This document shows, one piece after another, positions 17,069-25,769 of a DNA stretch of 64,000 bases (its first letter is position 1; the number at the start of each line of letters is the position of its first letter). Source of the DNA: Burkholderia sp. Leaf177 (GTDB lineage Bacteria; Pseudomonadota; Gammaproteobacteria; Burkholderiales; Burkholderiaceae); assembly GCF_001424345.1 (NCBI RefSeq), contig NZ_LMPF01000021.1, forward strand, positions 820 to 64,819, in the 5' to 3' direction. Made by a program: the position numbers and the translations under genes. The notes beneath the pieces were generated by a model. The model searched no databases. It had not been told where the DNA came from and worked only from the letters and a program-made list of their open reading frames with translations.

Positions 17069-17151
17069 GATTTGCCCCGTCGAGGTTGAACACGGCCGCA
17101 CGATGCGACCGTTTCGGGCTCGTTTGAGCCTGCTCAACGGGGCAGCAATAC

Positions 17152-18234
17152 TCAAGCCAGCCGTGCCGCGATCGCCGTGCCAACGTCTGTCGTACTTGCG
17201 GTGCCGCCCAGGTCGCCAGTTCGCGGACCTTCCTTGAGCGTTGCTTCAATCGCCGCGAGAATTGCGTCGTGTGCGTCGCGTTCCGGGCCTTGGGCGTTGC
17301 CGAGGAATTCGAGCATCATCGCGGCCGACCAGATCATGGCGACCGGATTGGCAATGTTCTTGCCCGCGATATCTGGCGCCGAGCCATGTACGGGTTCGAA
17401 CAGCGACGGAAACTTGCGGTCCGGATTCAGGTTGCCCGAAGGCGCAAGGCCAATCGTGCCGGTGCACGCCGGACCCAGGTCGGAGAGGATATCGCCGAAA
17501 AGATTGGTGGCCACGACCACGTCGAACCGGTCCGGATTCAACACGAAACGCGCGCACAGAATGTCGATGTGCTGCTTGTCCCATTTGACATCCGGATAAA
17601 GCGCGGCCACTTCCGCCGCGCGTTTGTCCCACCACGGCATGCTGATCGCGATGCCGTTGCTCTTGGTCGCGACCGTGATCTTTTTTTTCTCGCGGCGCTG
17701 CGCGAGATCGAATGCGAACTTGAGCACGCGTTCGCTGCCGTGACGCGTAAAGACCGATTCCTGCAACACGAATTCGCGGTCCGTGCCCTCGAACATCACG
17801 CCGCCAACCGACGAATATTCGCCTTCCGTATTCTCACGAACGATCCAGAAATCGATATCGCCGGCCTTGCGATTCGCGAGCGGCGAGGGCACGCCTTCGA
17901 ACAGGCGCGCCGGGCGCAAATTGATGTACTGATCGAATTCGCGGCGGAATTTCAGGAGCGAGCCCCACAGCGAAATGTGATCCGGCACGGTATCGGGCCA
18001 GCCGACCGCGCCGAAGAGAATGGCGTCGGCGTGCTGCAACTGGGCCTTCCAGTCGTCCGGCATCATCTGGCCGTGTTTCTCGTAGTACGCGCAACTCGCC
18101 CATTCAATGTGCTGATATTCGATCTCGATGCCGAAGCGTTTGGTGGCGGCGTCCAGCACGCGCAACGCTTCCGGCATGACTTCTGTGCCAATGCCGTCGC
18201 CGGGAATGACTGCAATCTTGTAGGTTTTGGTCAT
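17152..18234 (-). CDS. Tartrate dehydrogenase/D-malate decarboxylating dehydrogenase
   Basis: A 360-residue NAD-dependent beta-decarboxylating dehydrogenase of the isocitrate/isopropylmalate family. The N-terminal IAVIPGDGIGTEVMPEAL and the WGSLLKFRREFDQYINLRP segment match TtuC/DmlA enzymes, which oxidise tartrate, D-malate and sometimes isopropylmalate. The metal- and NAD-site NLFGDILSDLG and the EPVHGSAPDIAGKNIANP loop are intact. The start at 18234 has CGGAGAC upstream; the frame is open to 18279. A LysR gene is divergent across 115 bases, as dmlR is to dmlA in Escherichia coli, so D-malate or tartrate induction is likely. leuB belongs elsewhere with leuCD. Confidence 0.9.
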   Translation of the reverse strand: MTKTYKIAVIPGDGIGTEVMPEALRVLDAATKRFGIEIEYQHIEWASCAYYEKHGQMMPDDWKAQLQHADAILFGAVGWPDTVPDHISLWGSLLKFRREFDQYINLRPARLFEGVPSPLANRKAGDIDFWIVRENTEGEYSSVGGVMFEGTDREFVLQESVFTRHGSERVLKFAFDLAQRREKKKITVATKSNGIAISMPWWDKRAAEVAALYPDVKWDKQHIDILCARFVLNPDRFDVVVATNLFGDILSDLGPACTGTIGLAPSGNLNPDRKFPSLFEPVHGSAPDIAGKNIANPVAMIWSAAMMLEFLGNAQGPERDAHDAILAAIEATLKEGPRTGDLGGTASTTDVGTAIAARLA

Positions 18235-18349
18235 GAGCTGATGTCTCCGGGTTGAGGGTGAACAGTCTATTCGATGCACCTATTCTATTCCGCTGCGTAC
18301 CGCTTAGAATCGGGTTTTCGGTTAAGCCACCATGCACGAAGCGTGAATA

Positions 18350-19267
18350 ATGAAAACATCGCTTTCCCCGAATCTCGACGACCTGCGCGTCTTTTGCACG
18401 GTCGCACGCAAGTCCAGTTTCAGCGCGGCGGCGGAGGCGCTGTCGGTATCGGCGGCATATGTGAGCAAGAGAGTCGGCGTGCTGGAAGCCGATCTCGGCA
18501 CACGCTTGTTGCATCGCTCGACGCGCCGGGTCGCGATTACCGAAGCCGGCGAACGCGTTTATGCGTGGGCTGAAAAGATCCTCGATGACGTCGATCAGCT
18601 CGTGGAAGATGTCTCCACCACGCGGCGCGTTCCGCGCGGGACGCTGCGAATATCCAGCAGCTTCGGGTTCGGCCGGCATATCGTGGCGCCGGCCCTTGCG
18701 CGCCTCTCAGACAAACATCCGCAACTGAGCGTGAGGCTCGATCTGTTCGACCGCCTCGTCGATGTCGCTGGCGAAGGTTTCGATCTCGACATCCGTATCG
18801 GCGACGAAATTGCAGCACATCTGATTGCGAAGCGGCTGGCTTCGAACCATCGGGTGTTGTGTGCATCGGCGGATTATTTGCAGCGCCACGGCGCGCCGAA
18901 ACAACTTGCCGACTTGACGAGCCATGCATGCCTCGCGATCAAGGAACGCGATCATCCGTTCGGCTTGTGGCGTCTGAACGTGCGTGGCGAGCCTGTATCG
19001 ATCAAGGTCACGGGACCGCTTTCGACCAATCACGGCGAGGTCGCGGTGCAATGGGCGCTGGCCGGCCGCGGCATTGTGCTGCGTTCGTTGTGGGATGTGC
19101 GGCCGCTGCTGGAAAGCGGGAAGCTCGTGCAGGTACTACCGGATGTCACGCAGCCGGCAAATATCTGGGCGGTGTATCCGGCGCGGCTGGCGGCATCGGC
19201 GAAAGTGCGCGTGTGTGTCGATTTTCTCGCCGATGAATTCGCGCAGTGGGGCGTTCAGCCATCCTGA
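18350..19267 (+). CDS. LysR-family regulator, DmlR-like
   Basis: A 305-residue LysR protein. The N-terminal helix-turn-helix is LDDLRVFCTVARKSSFSAAA with VSAAYVSKRVGVLEADLG, and the effector domain ends FLADEFAQWG. The start is ATG at 18350 with a weak ribosome site. It is divergent from the tartrate/D-malate dehydrogenase, and the 115-base gap should hold both promoters and the operator. By analogy with DmlR, it would activate that gene when the hydroxy-acid is present. Confidence 0.9.
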   Translation: MKTSLSPNLDDLRVFCTVARKSSFSAAAEALSVSAAYVSKRVGVLEADLGTRLLHRSTRRVAITEAGERVYAWAEKILDDVDQLVEDVSTTRRVPRGTLRISSSFGFGRHIVAPALARLSDKHPQLSVRLDLFDRLVDVAGEGFDLDIRIGDEIAAHLIAKRLASNHRVLCASADYLQRHGAPKQLADLTSHACLAIKERDHPFGLWRLNVRGEPVSIKVTGPLSTNHGEVAVQWALAGRGIVLRSLWDVRPLLESGKLVQVLPDVTQPANIWAVYPARLAASAKVRVCVDFLADEFAQWGVQPS

Positions 19268-19296
19268 GCAATGTTCAACGCTGTGCAACGTTGCTC
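19266..19296. terminator. Hairpin between convergent LysR and Lrp genes
   Basis: GAGCAATGTT (19266-19275) pairs with AACGTTGCTC (19287-19296) through one G-U step, with an 11-nt loop. It overlaps both stop codons. No T-run follows on either strand, so termination activity is uncertain. Confidence 0.35.
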
Positions 19297-19792
19297 AACC
19301 TTGACCCGCGGAAAACAAGCTTTCCAGCGGGTAGTCGCGCTTCATGATCGGCGATTTGATGATGACAAAGCTGAAGTACTTTTCAATGCCGATATTGCGC
19401 TCGAGCAAGCCTTCAATAATGCCTTGATAGTGGCTGACGCTTCGCGTGACGAACTTGAGCAGATAGTCGTAGCCGCCGCTTGCCAGATGGCATTCCACGA
19501 TTTCATCCACGTCCTTGATCGCCGCGACGAACTTGATGAAGTCCTCGCGCCGATGATCCGAGAGCGTCACTTCCGTGAACACGATCTGCACGTCGCCGAG
19601 CTTCTCGAGCTGAATCTGCGCGCCATACCCAACGATATACCCCGCTTTTTCCAGCCGCTTCACGCGGATCAGGCACGGGCTTGGCGAGAGCCCGACCAGG
19701 TCTGCAAGCTCGACATTCGTGATGCGGCCTTTCTTCTGCAGTTGCGAAAGAATGCGCAAGTCTATGCGGTCGAGCTTGCCGTCGCTGCTCAT
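19295..19792 (-). CDS. Lrp/AsnC family transcriptional regulator
   Basis: A 165-residue Lrp/AsnC protein: helix-turn-helix DLRILSQLQKKGRITNVELA with LVGLSPSPCLIRVKRLE, then a RAM ligand domain with GYDYLLKF and an AGQG end. The start is unclear: ATG at 19792 gives the usual length, ATG at 19831 and a start at 19858 are also in frame, and none has a strong ribosome site. It lies 62 bases downstream of a class III aminotransferase on the same strand and probably regulates it in response to an amino acid or amine. Confidence 0.9.
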   Translation of the reverse strand: MSSDGKLDRIDLRILSQLQKKGRITNVELADLVGLSPSPCLIRVKRLEKAGYIVGYGAQIQLEKLGDVQIVFTEVTLSDHRREDFIKFVAAIKDVDEIVECHLASGGYDYLLKFVTRSVSHYQGIIEGLLERNIGIEKYFSFVIIKSPIMKRDYPLESLFSAGQG

Positions 19793-19854
19793 TGTCGGGA
19801 CGTGTTCCGGTGTTTGGGATCGTTGGGGCATGAAGGATTTGCCCGGCGATCTTA

Positions 19855-21249
19855 TCACGCAGTCACGCCACTTTTTGCTTGCAGCGCCGTACGGACTTCG
19901 GGTTCATCGAGGACATCGTCGAGTGTTTTTTCAAGGCGCTCGAACAGCAGGTCGAACTCGGATGCGGTGTAGCTCAGCGCCGGCGCGAAGCCTAATATGT
20001 TGTCGCCGAACGCCCGGAATACGAGGCGGTTCTTGTACGCTGCCGCCGCGATCCGATCCGGTAATTTCAGCGATGCATCGAAACCCTGCTTGCTGTGTTT
20101 ATCGGCGACGAGTTCTAGCGCGCCCAGCAAACCGCGATGGCGCGAGTCGCCCACGAGCGGATGCGCGAGCAACGCATCCAGACCCTGCGCAAAACGCGGC
20201 GCGTTCGCCACGCCGTTCGCAAGCAAACCGCCTTCGTGATACAGGCGCATGACCTCCAGCCCGATCGCCGCGCTCACCGGATGCGCCGAATACGTATGAC
20301 CGTGACCGACGCTTGCGACCGGGTCGCCATCGGCGATGCCTTGATAGACGGCATCGGACATCAGGACGGCGCCCATCGGCGCGTATCCCGATGTCAGACC
20401 CTTCGCGACGGTCATCAGATCCGGTTCGACGTTTTCGGCTTCGCACGCGAACAGCGGGCCTGTGCGGCCGAACCCGGTGATGACTTCATCGGCAACGAAT
20501 AATACGTCCAGCTTGCGGCAAGTCTCGCGCATTGCCTTGAGCCAGCCGACCGGCGGCACGATCACGCCGCCCGATCCCTGAATCGGCTCACAGAAAAACG
20601 CGGCAACGTTTTCGGCGCCCAACGCGGCTACTTTTGCTTCGAGCGCGGCGACAGATGCGGCGATCAACGCGGCGTCGTCGGGGAACGCATTGCGATACGC
20701 GTAGGGCGACGGAATGTGATGCTGGTTCGGCAGCGGTACGTCGAAGTTGCGATGAAAAACCGGCAGCGCGGTCAGTCCCGATCCGACCGCCGACGACCCG
20801 TGATACCCGCGTTCCAGCGCGATGATGTGCTTTTTGGCCGGCCGTCCCGTGGCGTTGAAATAATGGGTGATGAAACGCAGCGCGGAGTCGACTGCGTCCG
20901 AGCCGCCGAGCGTGAAATACACGTGCTGCAGCGACGCGGGTGAAAGGGCCACGAGCTTCTCGGCAAGTTCGATTGCGGGCGCGCTGCCGAAGTGGAAATA
21001 GCCGGTGGCGTAGGGCAGGCGTGCCATCTGTTCGGCCGCGACCTTGACGATGCTCTGCTGTCCGTACCCCACGTTCACGCACCAGAGTCCGGAGAACGCA
21101 TCGAGCAGCTCGTTGCCGTCGGCATCCCGCAGGAAGGCACCGTTCGCCGATTCGAGCACGGTGACGCCGCGCGCTTCGTGCGCACGATAGTTGATGACCG
21201 GATGAATGAGATGCTTGCGGTCGGCTTCAATGAGCGACTGGATCGACAT
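19855..21249 (-). CDS. Class III aminotransferase (omega-amino acid:pyruvate type)
   Basis: A 464-residue PLP enzyme that moves a terminal amino group (beta-alanine, GABA, putrescine or taurine in relatives) to pyruvate or a similar acceptor. The cofactor site is complete: VADEVITGFGRTGPLFACE carries the PLP-ring Asp, and MTVAKGLTSGYAPMG the Schiff-base Lys. The start at 21249 opens with MSIQSLIEADRKHLIHP, as in Burkholderia and Pseudomonas polyamine-type aminotransferases; the frame runs open to 21300. An Lrp-type gene follows, and the pair looks like a self-contained amine-catabolic unit. Confidence 0.9.
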   Translation of the reverse strand: MSIQSLIEADRKHLIHPVINYRAHEARGVTVLESANGAFLRDADGNELLDAFSGLWCVNVGYGQQSIVKVAAEQMARLPYATGYFHFGSAPAIELAEKLVALSPASLQHVYFTLGGSDAVDSALRFITHYFNATGRPAKKHIIALERGYHGSSAVGSGLTALPVFHRNFDVPLPNQHHIPSPYAYRNAFPDDAALIAASVAALEAKVAALGAENVAAFFCEPIQGSGGVIVPPVGWLKAMRETCRKLDVLFVADEVITGFGRTGPLFACEAENVEPDLMTVAKGLTSGYAPMGAVLMSDAVYQGIADGDPVASVGHGHTYSAHPVSAAIGLEVMRLYHEGGLLANGVANAPRFAQGLDALLAHPLVGDSRHRGLLGALELVADKHSKQGFDASLKLPDRIAAAAYKNRLVFRAFGDNILGFAPALSYTASEFDLLFERLEKTLDDVLDEPEVRTALQAKSGVTA

Positions 21250-21442
21250 GGGATTTTCTCGTGGCGAATGAAGGGTGAGTTGGCCTGACTGATCTCCCAT
21301 GGTATTGAAGCCCGCATTCTTTTCTACGCGTTAATCGATCTCCAAAAAACGCGGATGCCTCGTTTTGATGGGGCGCGGCAGCATTTTGTGCTGTGCGCTT
21401 GACTCGGTTGCGCTCGCTGCGTTTTACGTGCTGAAAATACGC

Positions 21443-24400
21443 TCATGCCGCCACAGCATCGTCCTTGCGCACGAACGCTTCGAAACCTTCCACGTTCATC
21501 GGGCGGGAAAAATAGAAGCCTTGATAAGCGTGGCATTCAACGCTCGCGAGAAAGTCGCGCTGCGCCGCCGTCTCCACGCCTTCGGCAATCACGCCAAGCC
21601 CGAGGCTTTGCGCGAGCGCCACGATAGTGCGCGCGATGGCGGCATCGTTTGGATCGTCCAGCACGTCGCGCACGAACGATTCGTCGATCTTCAACTGATC
21701 GAGCGGCAAGCGTTTTAAATACGACAGCGACGAATACCCGACGCCGAAGTCATCGAGCGAGAACACCACGCCCTTCGCCTTCAGCGACCACATTTTCTGC
21801 ACGATGTCCTGCATGTTGTCCACCAGCAGGCTTTCGGTGAGTTCGAGCTTCAGACGGTTCGGATTGGCGCCCGTCTTGCGAATGATCGCGAGCACCTTGT
21901 CCACGAAATCCGGCTGGCGGAATTGCTGCGCGCTGACATTCACGGCCATGCTGAGATGCGCCATTTCGGGTTGTTTCATCCAGCGCGCCAGTTGCGTGCA
22001 TGCAGTCTCCAGCACCCAGTTTCCGAGCGCGAGAATCAGGCCGGTTTCTTCGGCAAGCGGAATGAATTCGGCCGGCGCCACGATACCTTTCTCAGGATGT
22101 TGCCAACGCACGAGCGCTTCGGCGCCGATAACGCGGTAGTTATCGGCGGCGTTGTGCATTACGTCGTCCGTCACTTGCGCCTGGTAATGCAGCACGAACT
22201 GGTTGTCCTCGATCGCGCGGCGCAATCCCGCTTCAAGCGAGACGCGCTCGACTACGGCCGTCTGCATGGCGGGATCGAAGAAACACATTGCGTTGCGGCC
22301 GCGTTCCTTCGATTTGTACATCGCGAGGTCGGCCTGCTTCAGCAGTTCGTCGATGACCGTCTGATGTCCCGTGAACACCGTCGCGCCAATGCTCGCCGTG
22401 CTGCGGTATTCGACATCGTCGAGGTGATACGGATTGCCGAGAATGGCGAGAATGCGCTCGCCCACGATCTCCGTCTGATTCGCCGCTTCGTGCGGGTTTT
22501 CGTGCAGGCTTCCGAGCACCACGACAAATTCGTCGCCGCCCACGCGCGCGACGGTATCGCTGCGGCCGACGCTCGCGGCGAGACGTCCCGCCGCTTGCTG
22601 CAGGAGCGTGTCGCCCTTGTCGTGGCCGAGGGTATCGTTGAGTGTCTTGAAGTGATCCAGGTCGATAAAAAGCAGCGCCCCGCAGGTTTTCTTTTGCGCG
22701 CTGAGCGCAATGGCTTGCGTCAGGCGGTCGATCAGCAGCGTGCGATTGGGCAGGCGCGTGAGGGCGTCGAAGAAAGCCAGCTCGCGAATGCGTTCCTCCG
22801 CAATCTTGCGTTCGGTGATGTCGTGATGCGCGCCCACGTAATGGCTCACCACGCCGTCAGCACCCGTCACGGCGGAAATGCTCAACCATTTCGGATACAC
22901 CTCGCCGTTCTTGCGACGATCCCAGATCTCGCCCTGCCAGCCGCCAACGCGGTTGATCGAATCCCACATCGCACGGAAAAACGCGGCGTCGTGCCGGCCG
23001 GATTGAAGCATGCGCGGCGTCTTGCCGACGAGTTCCTCCGCGCTGTAACCCGTGCATTCTATAAAGGCCGAATTCACGCGCAAGATCCTGGTGGTGGCGT
23101 CCGTGACGATCATGCCTTCCAGCGAGTCGAACGCAACCGCGGCAATGCGCAGCTCGGACTCGGCGTGCTTGCGCTCGGTGATATCGCGCCCGCTCGTGCG
23201 AAAGCCTGTGAAGACGCCTTTGGCATCCGTGATCGGCACCCATGAAACCGACAGCCATACGTTGGAACCGTCTTTTCGAACGCAGCGGAATTCGAGGTCA
23301 TCGCCACGATGTCCCTGCAGACCTTTCACGAATTCCGGCGCGACGCGCGGCATGTCTTCGGGATGAATCAGCGTGCCGGCGAAGTCGGGCATCGCCATGC
23401 ATTCCTCGACGGTATAGCCTGTGTATTCCTTGACCGAGGGATTGATCCAGCGCGGCTTGCCGTCCGGACCCCACCAGACTTCCCAGTTGACGGTGCAATC
23501 CGCGATGGCGCGAAATTTCTCCTCGCTTTCCCGCAATTCGCGCGTCATGGTGGACGCGAGTCGCATCGCGCGGCCGTGGCCGGTTACGAGCAGCCATGCG
23601 AGCAAGGCCAGCGTGACGCTCAGGCCCACGCCGGTGATCGCGATGATCCATTGCGCGTTACGCCCGAATCCGGCCTTGAAACCGTCCTGCGTGGCGAGCG
23701 ACAGTGTCCAGTTATGGCCCGCCACCACCAGGTATTCGCTGGCCGAGATCATCTCTGCCGTTTTTTTCCCGCCACCAGCATCCGCCGAGCGATACATCAG
23801 GGCCGCAGCCGAGGGTTCGACGCCGTCGTAGATGGCAAGCGACAAGCCGCGCGGCTGCTCGCCGTAAAGGCTGGCGATCACGTCGTGCATTCGAAACGAT
23901 GCATACACCCAGCCCGTCAGATGCGCACGGCGCTGGGTGACGTTATCGAGCGACTGGCCGCGCATATAAACCGGCACGTACATGATGAAACCGGGTTGAG
24001 CGTTCGGGCCGTCATCGACCGCCAGTCTCAATTTGCCCGATATCACCGCCATGCCGGAGTCGCGCGCCTTCTCCATGGCGAGGCGGCGCACTGGATCGGT
24101 CCACGCGTCGAAGCCGAGCGGCGCGCGGCGGTTCGCGCCCACATTCGGTTCGCGTTGGACGATCGGCGCGTAACCGTCGCGGGTGCCCGGCGGCTGGATA
24201 CCGTAGTGGCTGAATCCGTCCATGACCATGGCCGCGACATGGGTGTCCTTCTGCGGTCCCGGTATCCACTTGATGACGCCTATTGCCTGGATGCCGGAGA
24301 AATTCGCATCGAGATTGAGCGCGCTGACGTAGTCGCGCACGTTGTCCCGGCCGGCGTCGCCGATTGCCGCGAAGAGACCCTGAACGCCGTGGAGCATTTG

Positions 24401-24625
24401 CTCGTAAGTGGTCATGCGCTGTTCGACGCGGCTCACCGCGTCGCCCAGCGAGAAGTCGAACTGGGACAGCAACTCGCGCCTGGACGCTTGCTGTTCGTGA
24501 TCCCACACGACCCACGTGACGCTCAAGGCTGCAAAAAACACGAGCAGCGGAATCAATAACGGGATCAGCCGATATACCAGCTGCGGCGTCAGGGCGGCGC
24601 GAACCCGGCGGCGCGCCCGGTTCAT
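21443..24625 (-). CDS. CHASE-PAS-PAS-GGDEF-EAL cyclic-di-GMP protein
   Basis: A 1060-residue membrane sensor. A transmembrane helix near residues 15-40 is followed by a periplasmic CHASE domain (about 80-310), a second helix, two PAS/PAC sensor domains, a GGDEF domain with intact GGDEF at about 696-700, and an EAL domain with intact EAL at about 836-838. Both active-site signatures look complete, so it could both make and break c-di-GMP. The ATG at 24625 overlaps the stop of the preceding gene (ATGA) and has AAGG upstream. That gene encodes a periplasmic solute-binding protein, suggesting ligand control through the CHASE domain. Confidence 0.93.
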   Translation of the reverse strand: MNRARRRVRAALTPQLVYRLIPLLIPLLVFFAALSVTWVVWDHEQQASRRELLSQFDFSLGDAVSRVEQRMTTYEQMLHGVQGLFAAIGDAGRDNVRDYVSALNLDANFSGIQAIGVIKWIPGPQKDTHVAAMVMDGFSHYGIQPPGTRDGYAPIVQREPNVGANRRAPLGFDAWTDPVRRLAMEKARDSGMAVISGKLRLAVDDGPNAQPGFIMYVPVYMRGQSLDNVTQRRAHLTGWVYASFRMHDVIASLYGEQPRGLSLAIYDGVEPSAAALMYRSADAGGGKKTAEMISASEYLVVAGHNWTLSLATQDGFKAGFGRNAQWIIAITGVGLSVTLALLAWLLVTGHGRAMRLASTMTRELRESEEKFRAIADCTVNWEVWWGPDGKPRWINPSVKEYTGYTVEECMAMPDFAGTLIHPEDMPRVAPEFVKGLQGHRGDDLEFRCVRKDGSNVWLSVSWVPITDAKGVFTGFRTSGRDITERKHAESELRIAAVAFDSLEGMIVTDATTRILRVNSAFIECTGYSAEELVGKTPRMLQSGRHDAAFFRAMWDSINRVGGWQGEIWDRRKNGEVYPKWLSISAVTGADGVVSHYVGAHHDITERKIAEERIRELAFFDALTRLPNRTLLIDRLTQAIALSAQKKTCGALLFIDLDHFKTLNDTLGHDKGDTLLQQAAGRLAASVGRSDTVARVGGDEFVVVLGSLHENPHEAANQTEIVGERILAILGNPYHLDDVEYRSTASIGATVFTGHQTVIDELLKQADLAMYKSKERGRNAMCFFDPAMQTAVVERVSLEAGLRRAIEDNQFVLHYQAQVTDDVMHNAADNYRVIGAEALVRWQHPEKGIVAPAEFIPLAEETGLILALGNWVLETACTQLARWMKQPEMAHLSMAVNVSAQQFRQPDFVDKVLAIIRKTGANPNRLKLELTESLLVDNMQDIVQKMWSLKAKGVVFSLDDFGVGYSSLSYLKRLPLDQLKIDESFVRDVLDDPNDAAIARTIVALAQSLGLGVIAEGVETAAQRDFLASVECHAYQGFYFSRPMNVEGFEAFVRKDDAVAA

Positions 24626-25437
24626 TGCGGCGCCTTGAAATCGACCATCGCCTGAGCGAGATCGGGTTTGAAATATTTGCGGAAGATGCTCAGCACGGTG
24701 CCATCCGCGCGCATCTCGTTCACCAGCGCGCGCCACTTCGCCTGCTCACCCGGCGAGAGCGCTTTCTTCGACATGATCAAGCCATGCGGAACGGGCGGAT
24801 CATTGAATTCGATAACCGTGGTGACGTCGCGAATCCGTTTTTCTTCGAGCGCGGGATAATCGAAGGGCTCCATGATCATGCCCTGAATGCGGCGGTTGAT
24901 CAGCGCTTCGTATAGCGGTTCGAGGCCGCCGGCCTGACTGACGCGATTCTGTGCGGCGAGTGTATCGACGAGTTTGTTGGCGGAATCGCTATAGCGAAAA
25001 CTCCGGATCACGCCTAGCTGGAATTGATCGCTGCGCTCGAAATCCGCCAGGCGGCGCATGCCGGAATCCTTTCGGACGAGGAGATAATATTTATCGGTGA
25101 AGTACCACGCAAACGATGCAAACTGATTGCGCTCGGCATTCGTAATGCCCGACAAGCTGAAATCGAGTGCGCCCGATTCAATCAATTGCCAGATACGTGC
25201 ACGCGACATCAGGCTGACGGTGACCTTGCAGCCGCTGCGGCGAATGAGTTCGTCGGCAAAGTCCTTGTCGATACCGGTATCCGTGTCCGCGGAATAGAGC
25301 AGGCCGTGGTCGTGCAATGCAAGCGTGAATGGCCGTGAGCAGTCGGGACCCGCCGCGACTGCATTGCTTATTGGCGCGCTTATCAATGTGACTAGGCAGA
25401 GCTTGAGCAGCAACCCGCCAAGGCCATGTTTGATCAC
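24622..25437 (-). CDS. Periplasmic amino-acid-type solute-binding protein (SBP_bac_3), sensor partner
   Basis: A 271-residue protein with a signal peptide ending SNAVAAG and a type-3 solute-binding domain (DKDFADELIRRSG, SLSGITNAERNQFASF). The GTG at 25437 is preferred because GGAGAC lies just before it; an in-frame ATG at 25473 lacks a ribosome site. No permease or ATPase gene is present. Its stop overlaps the start of the CHASE-GGDEF-EAL gene by four bases, so both are made together. A sensory role, passing ligand to the CHASE domain, is inferred from this. Confidence 0.85.
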   Translation of the reverse strand: MIKHGLGGLLLKLCLVTLISAPISNAVAAGPDCSRPFTLALHDHGLLYSADTDTGIDKDFADELIRRSGCKVTVSLMSRARIWQLIESGALDFSLSGITNAERNQFASFAWYFTDKYYLLVRKDSGMRRLADFERSDQFQLGVIRSFRYSDSANKLVDTLAAQNRVSQAGGLEPLYEALINRRIQGMIMEPFDYPALEEKRIRDVTTVIEFNDPPVPHGLIMSKKALSPGEQAKWRALVNEMRADGTVLSIFRKYFKPDLAQAMVDFKAPQ

Positions 25438-25704
25438 TGTGTCTCCGTGGTGAATGAGTTTGACTAGGAGCACGCCGGCGCTTACGGCCTGTACGCTTCG
25501 TTGTTTAGTTAATCGGTTTAAGCATTCGTTTAGCAGATTTGCCGACAGGATGCCACATCGGGCACGCGAGATTTTATTCGCAATTCGATGGCATTTACGT
25601 TTTACGCCGCGCAGTTTAATTAATTATTTATTCTAGGCGCGCGCAATGCGCCGGTGTTGTCCGGAATGCGCCCCTGACACTACCGGCCCCGGTTTTTATT
25701 CGCG

Positions 25705-25728
25705 GCCGCATTAGCCGCCGCATTAGCC
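25705..25728. repeat. Perfect 12-base tandem duplication
   Basis: GCCGCATTAGCC is present twice head to tail, next to the hairpin that follows the murA paralogue. Probably local slippage; no function can be assigned. Confidence 0.7.
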
Positions 25729-25736
25729 GCCCGAAA

Positions 25737-25760
25737 GGCGCGGGCGTAATCACCCGCGCC
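25737..25760 (-). terminator. Hairpin after the murA paralogue
   Basis: GGCGCGGG and CCCGCGCC form a perfect 8-bp GC stem with an 8-nt loop, ten bases beyond the stop. On the minus strand only TTT follows, so it is a weak intrinsic terminator at best. Confidence 0.45.
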
Positions 25761-25769
25761 GTATCGGCG

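Larger units (their letters stand above)
25438..25769. other. Intergenic region between the c-di-GMP operon and murA paralogue
   Basis: No gene is seen. The half next to the solute-binding gene is AT-rich (to about 25637) and should contain its promoter. The other half holds a perfect 12-base tandem repeat (25705-25728) and a hairpin (25737-25760) beyond the murA-type stop. Confidence 0.6.

Noticed and set aside
21923..24559. Long plus-strand frames (440 and 416 codons) opposite the GGDEF-EAL gene
   Set aside because: Shadows of the well-defined minus-strand gene, with no domain content.
25737..25760. Strong intrinsic terminator after the murA paralogue
   Set aside because: The stem is perfect, but only three T follow, so it is listed only with low confidence.
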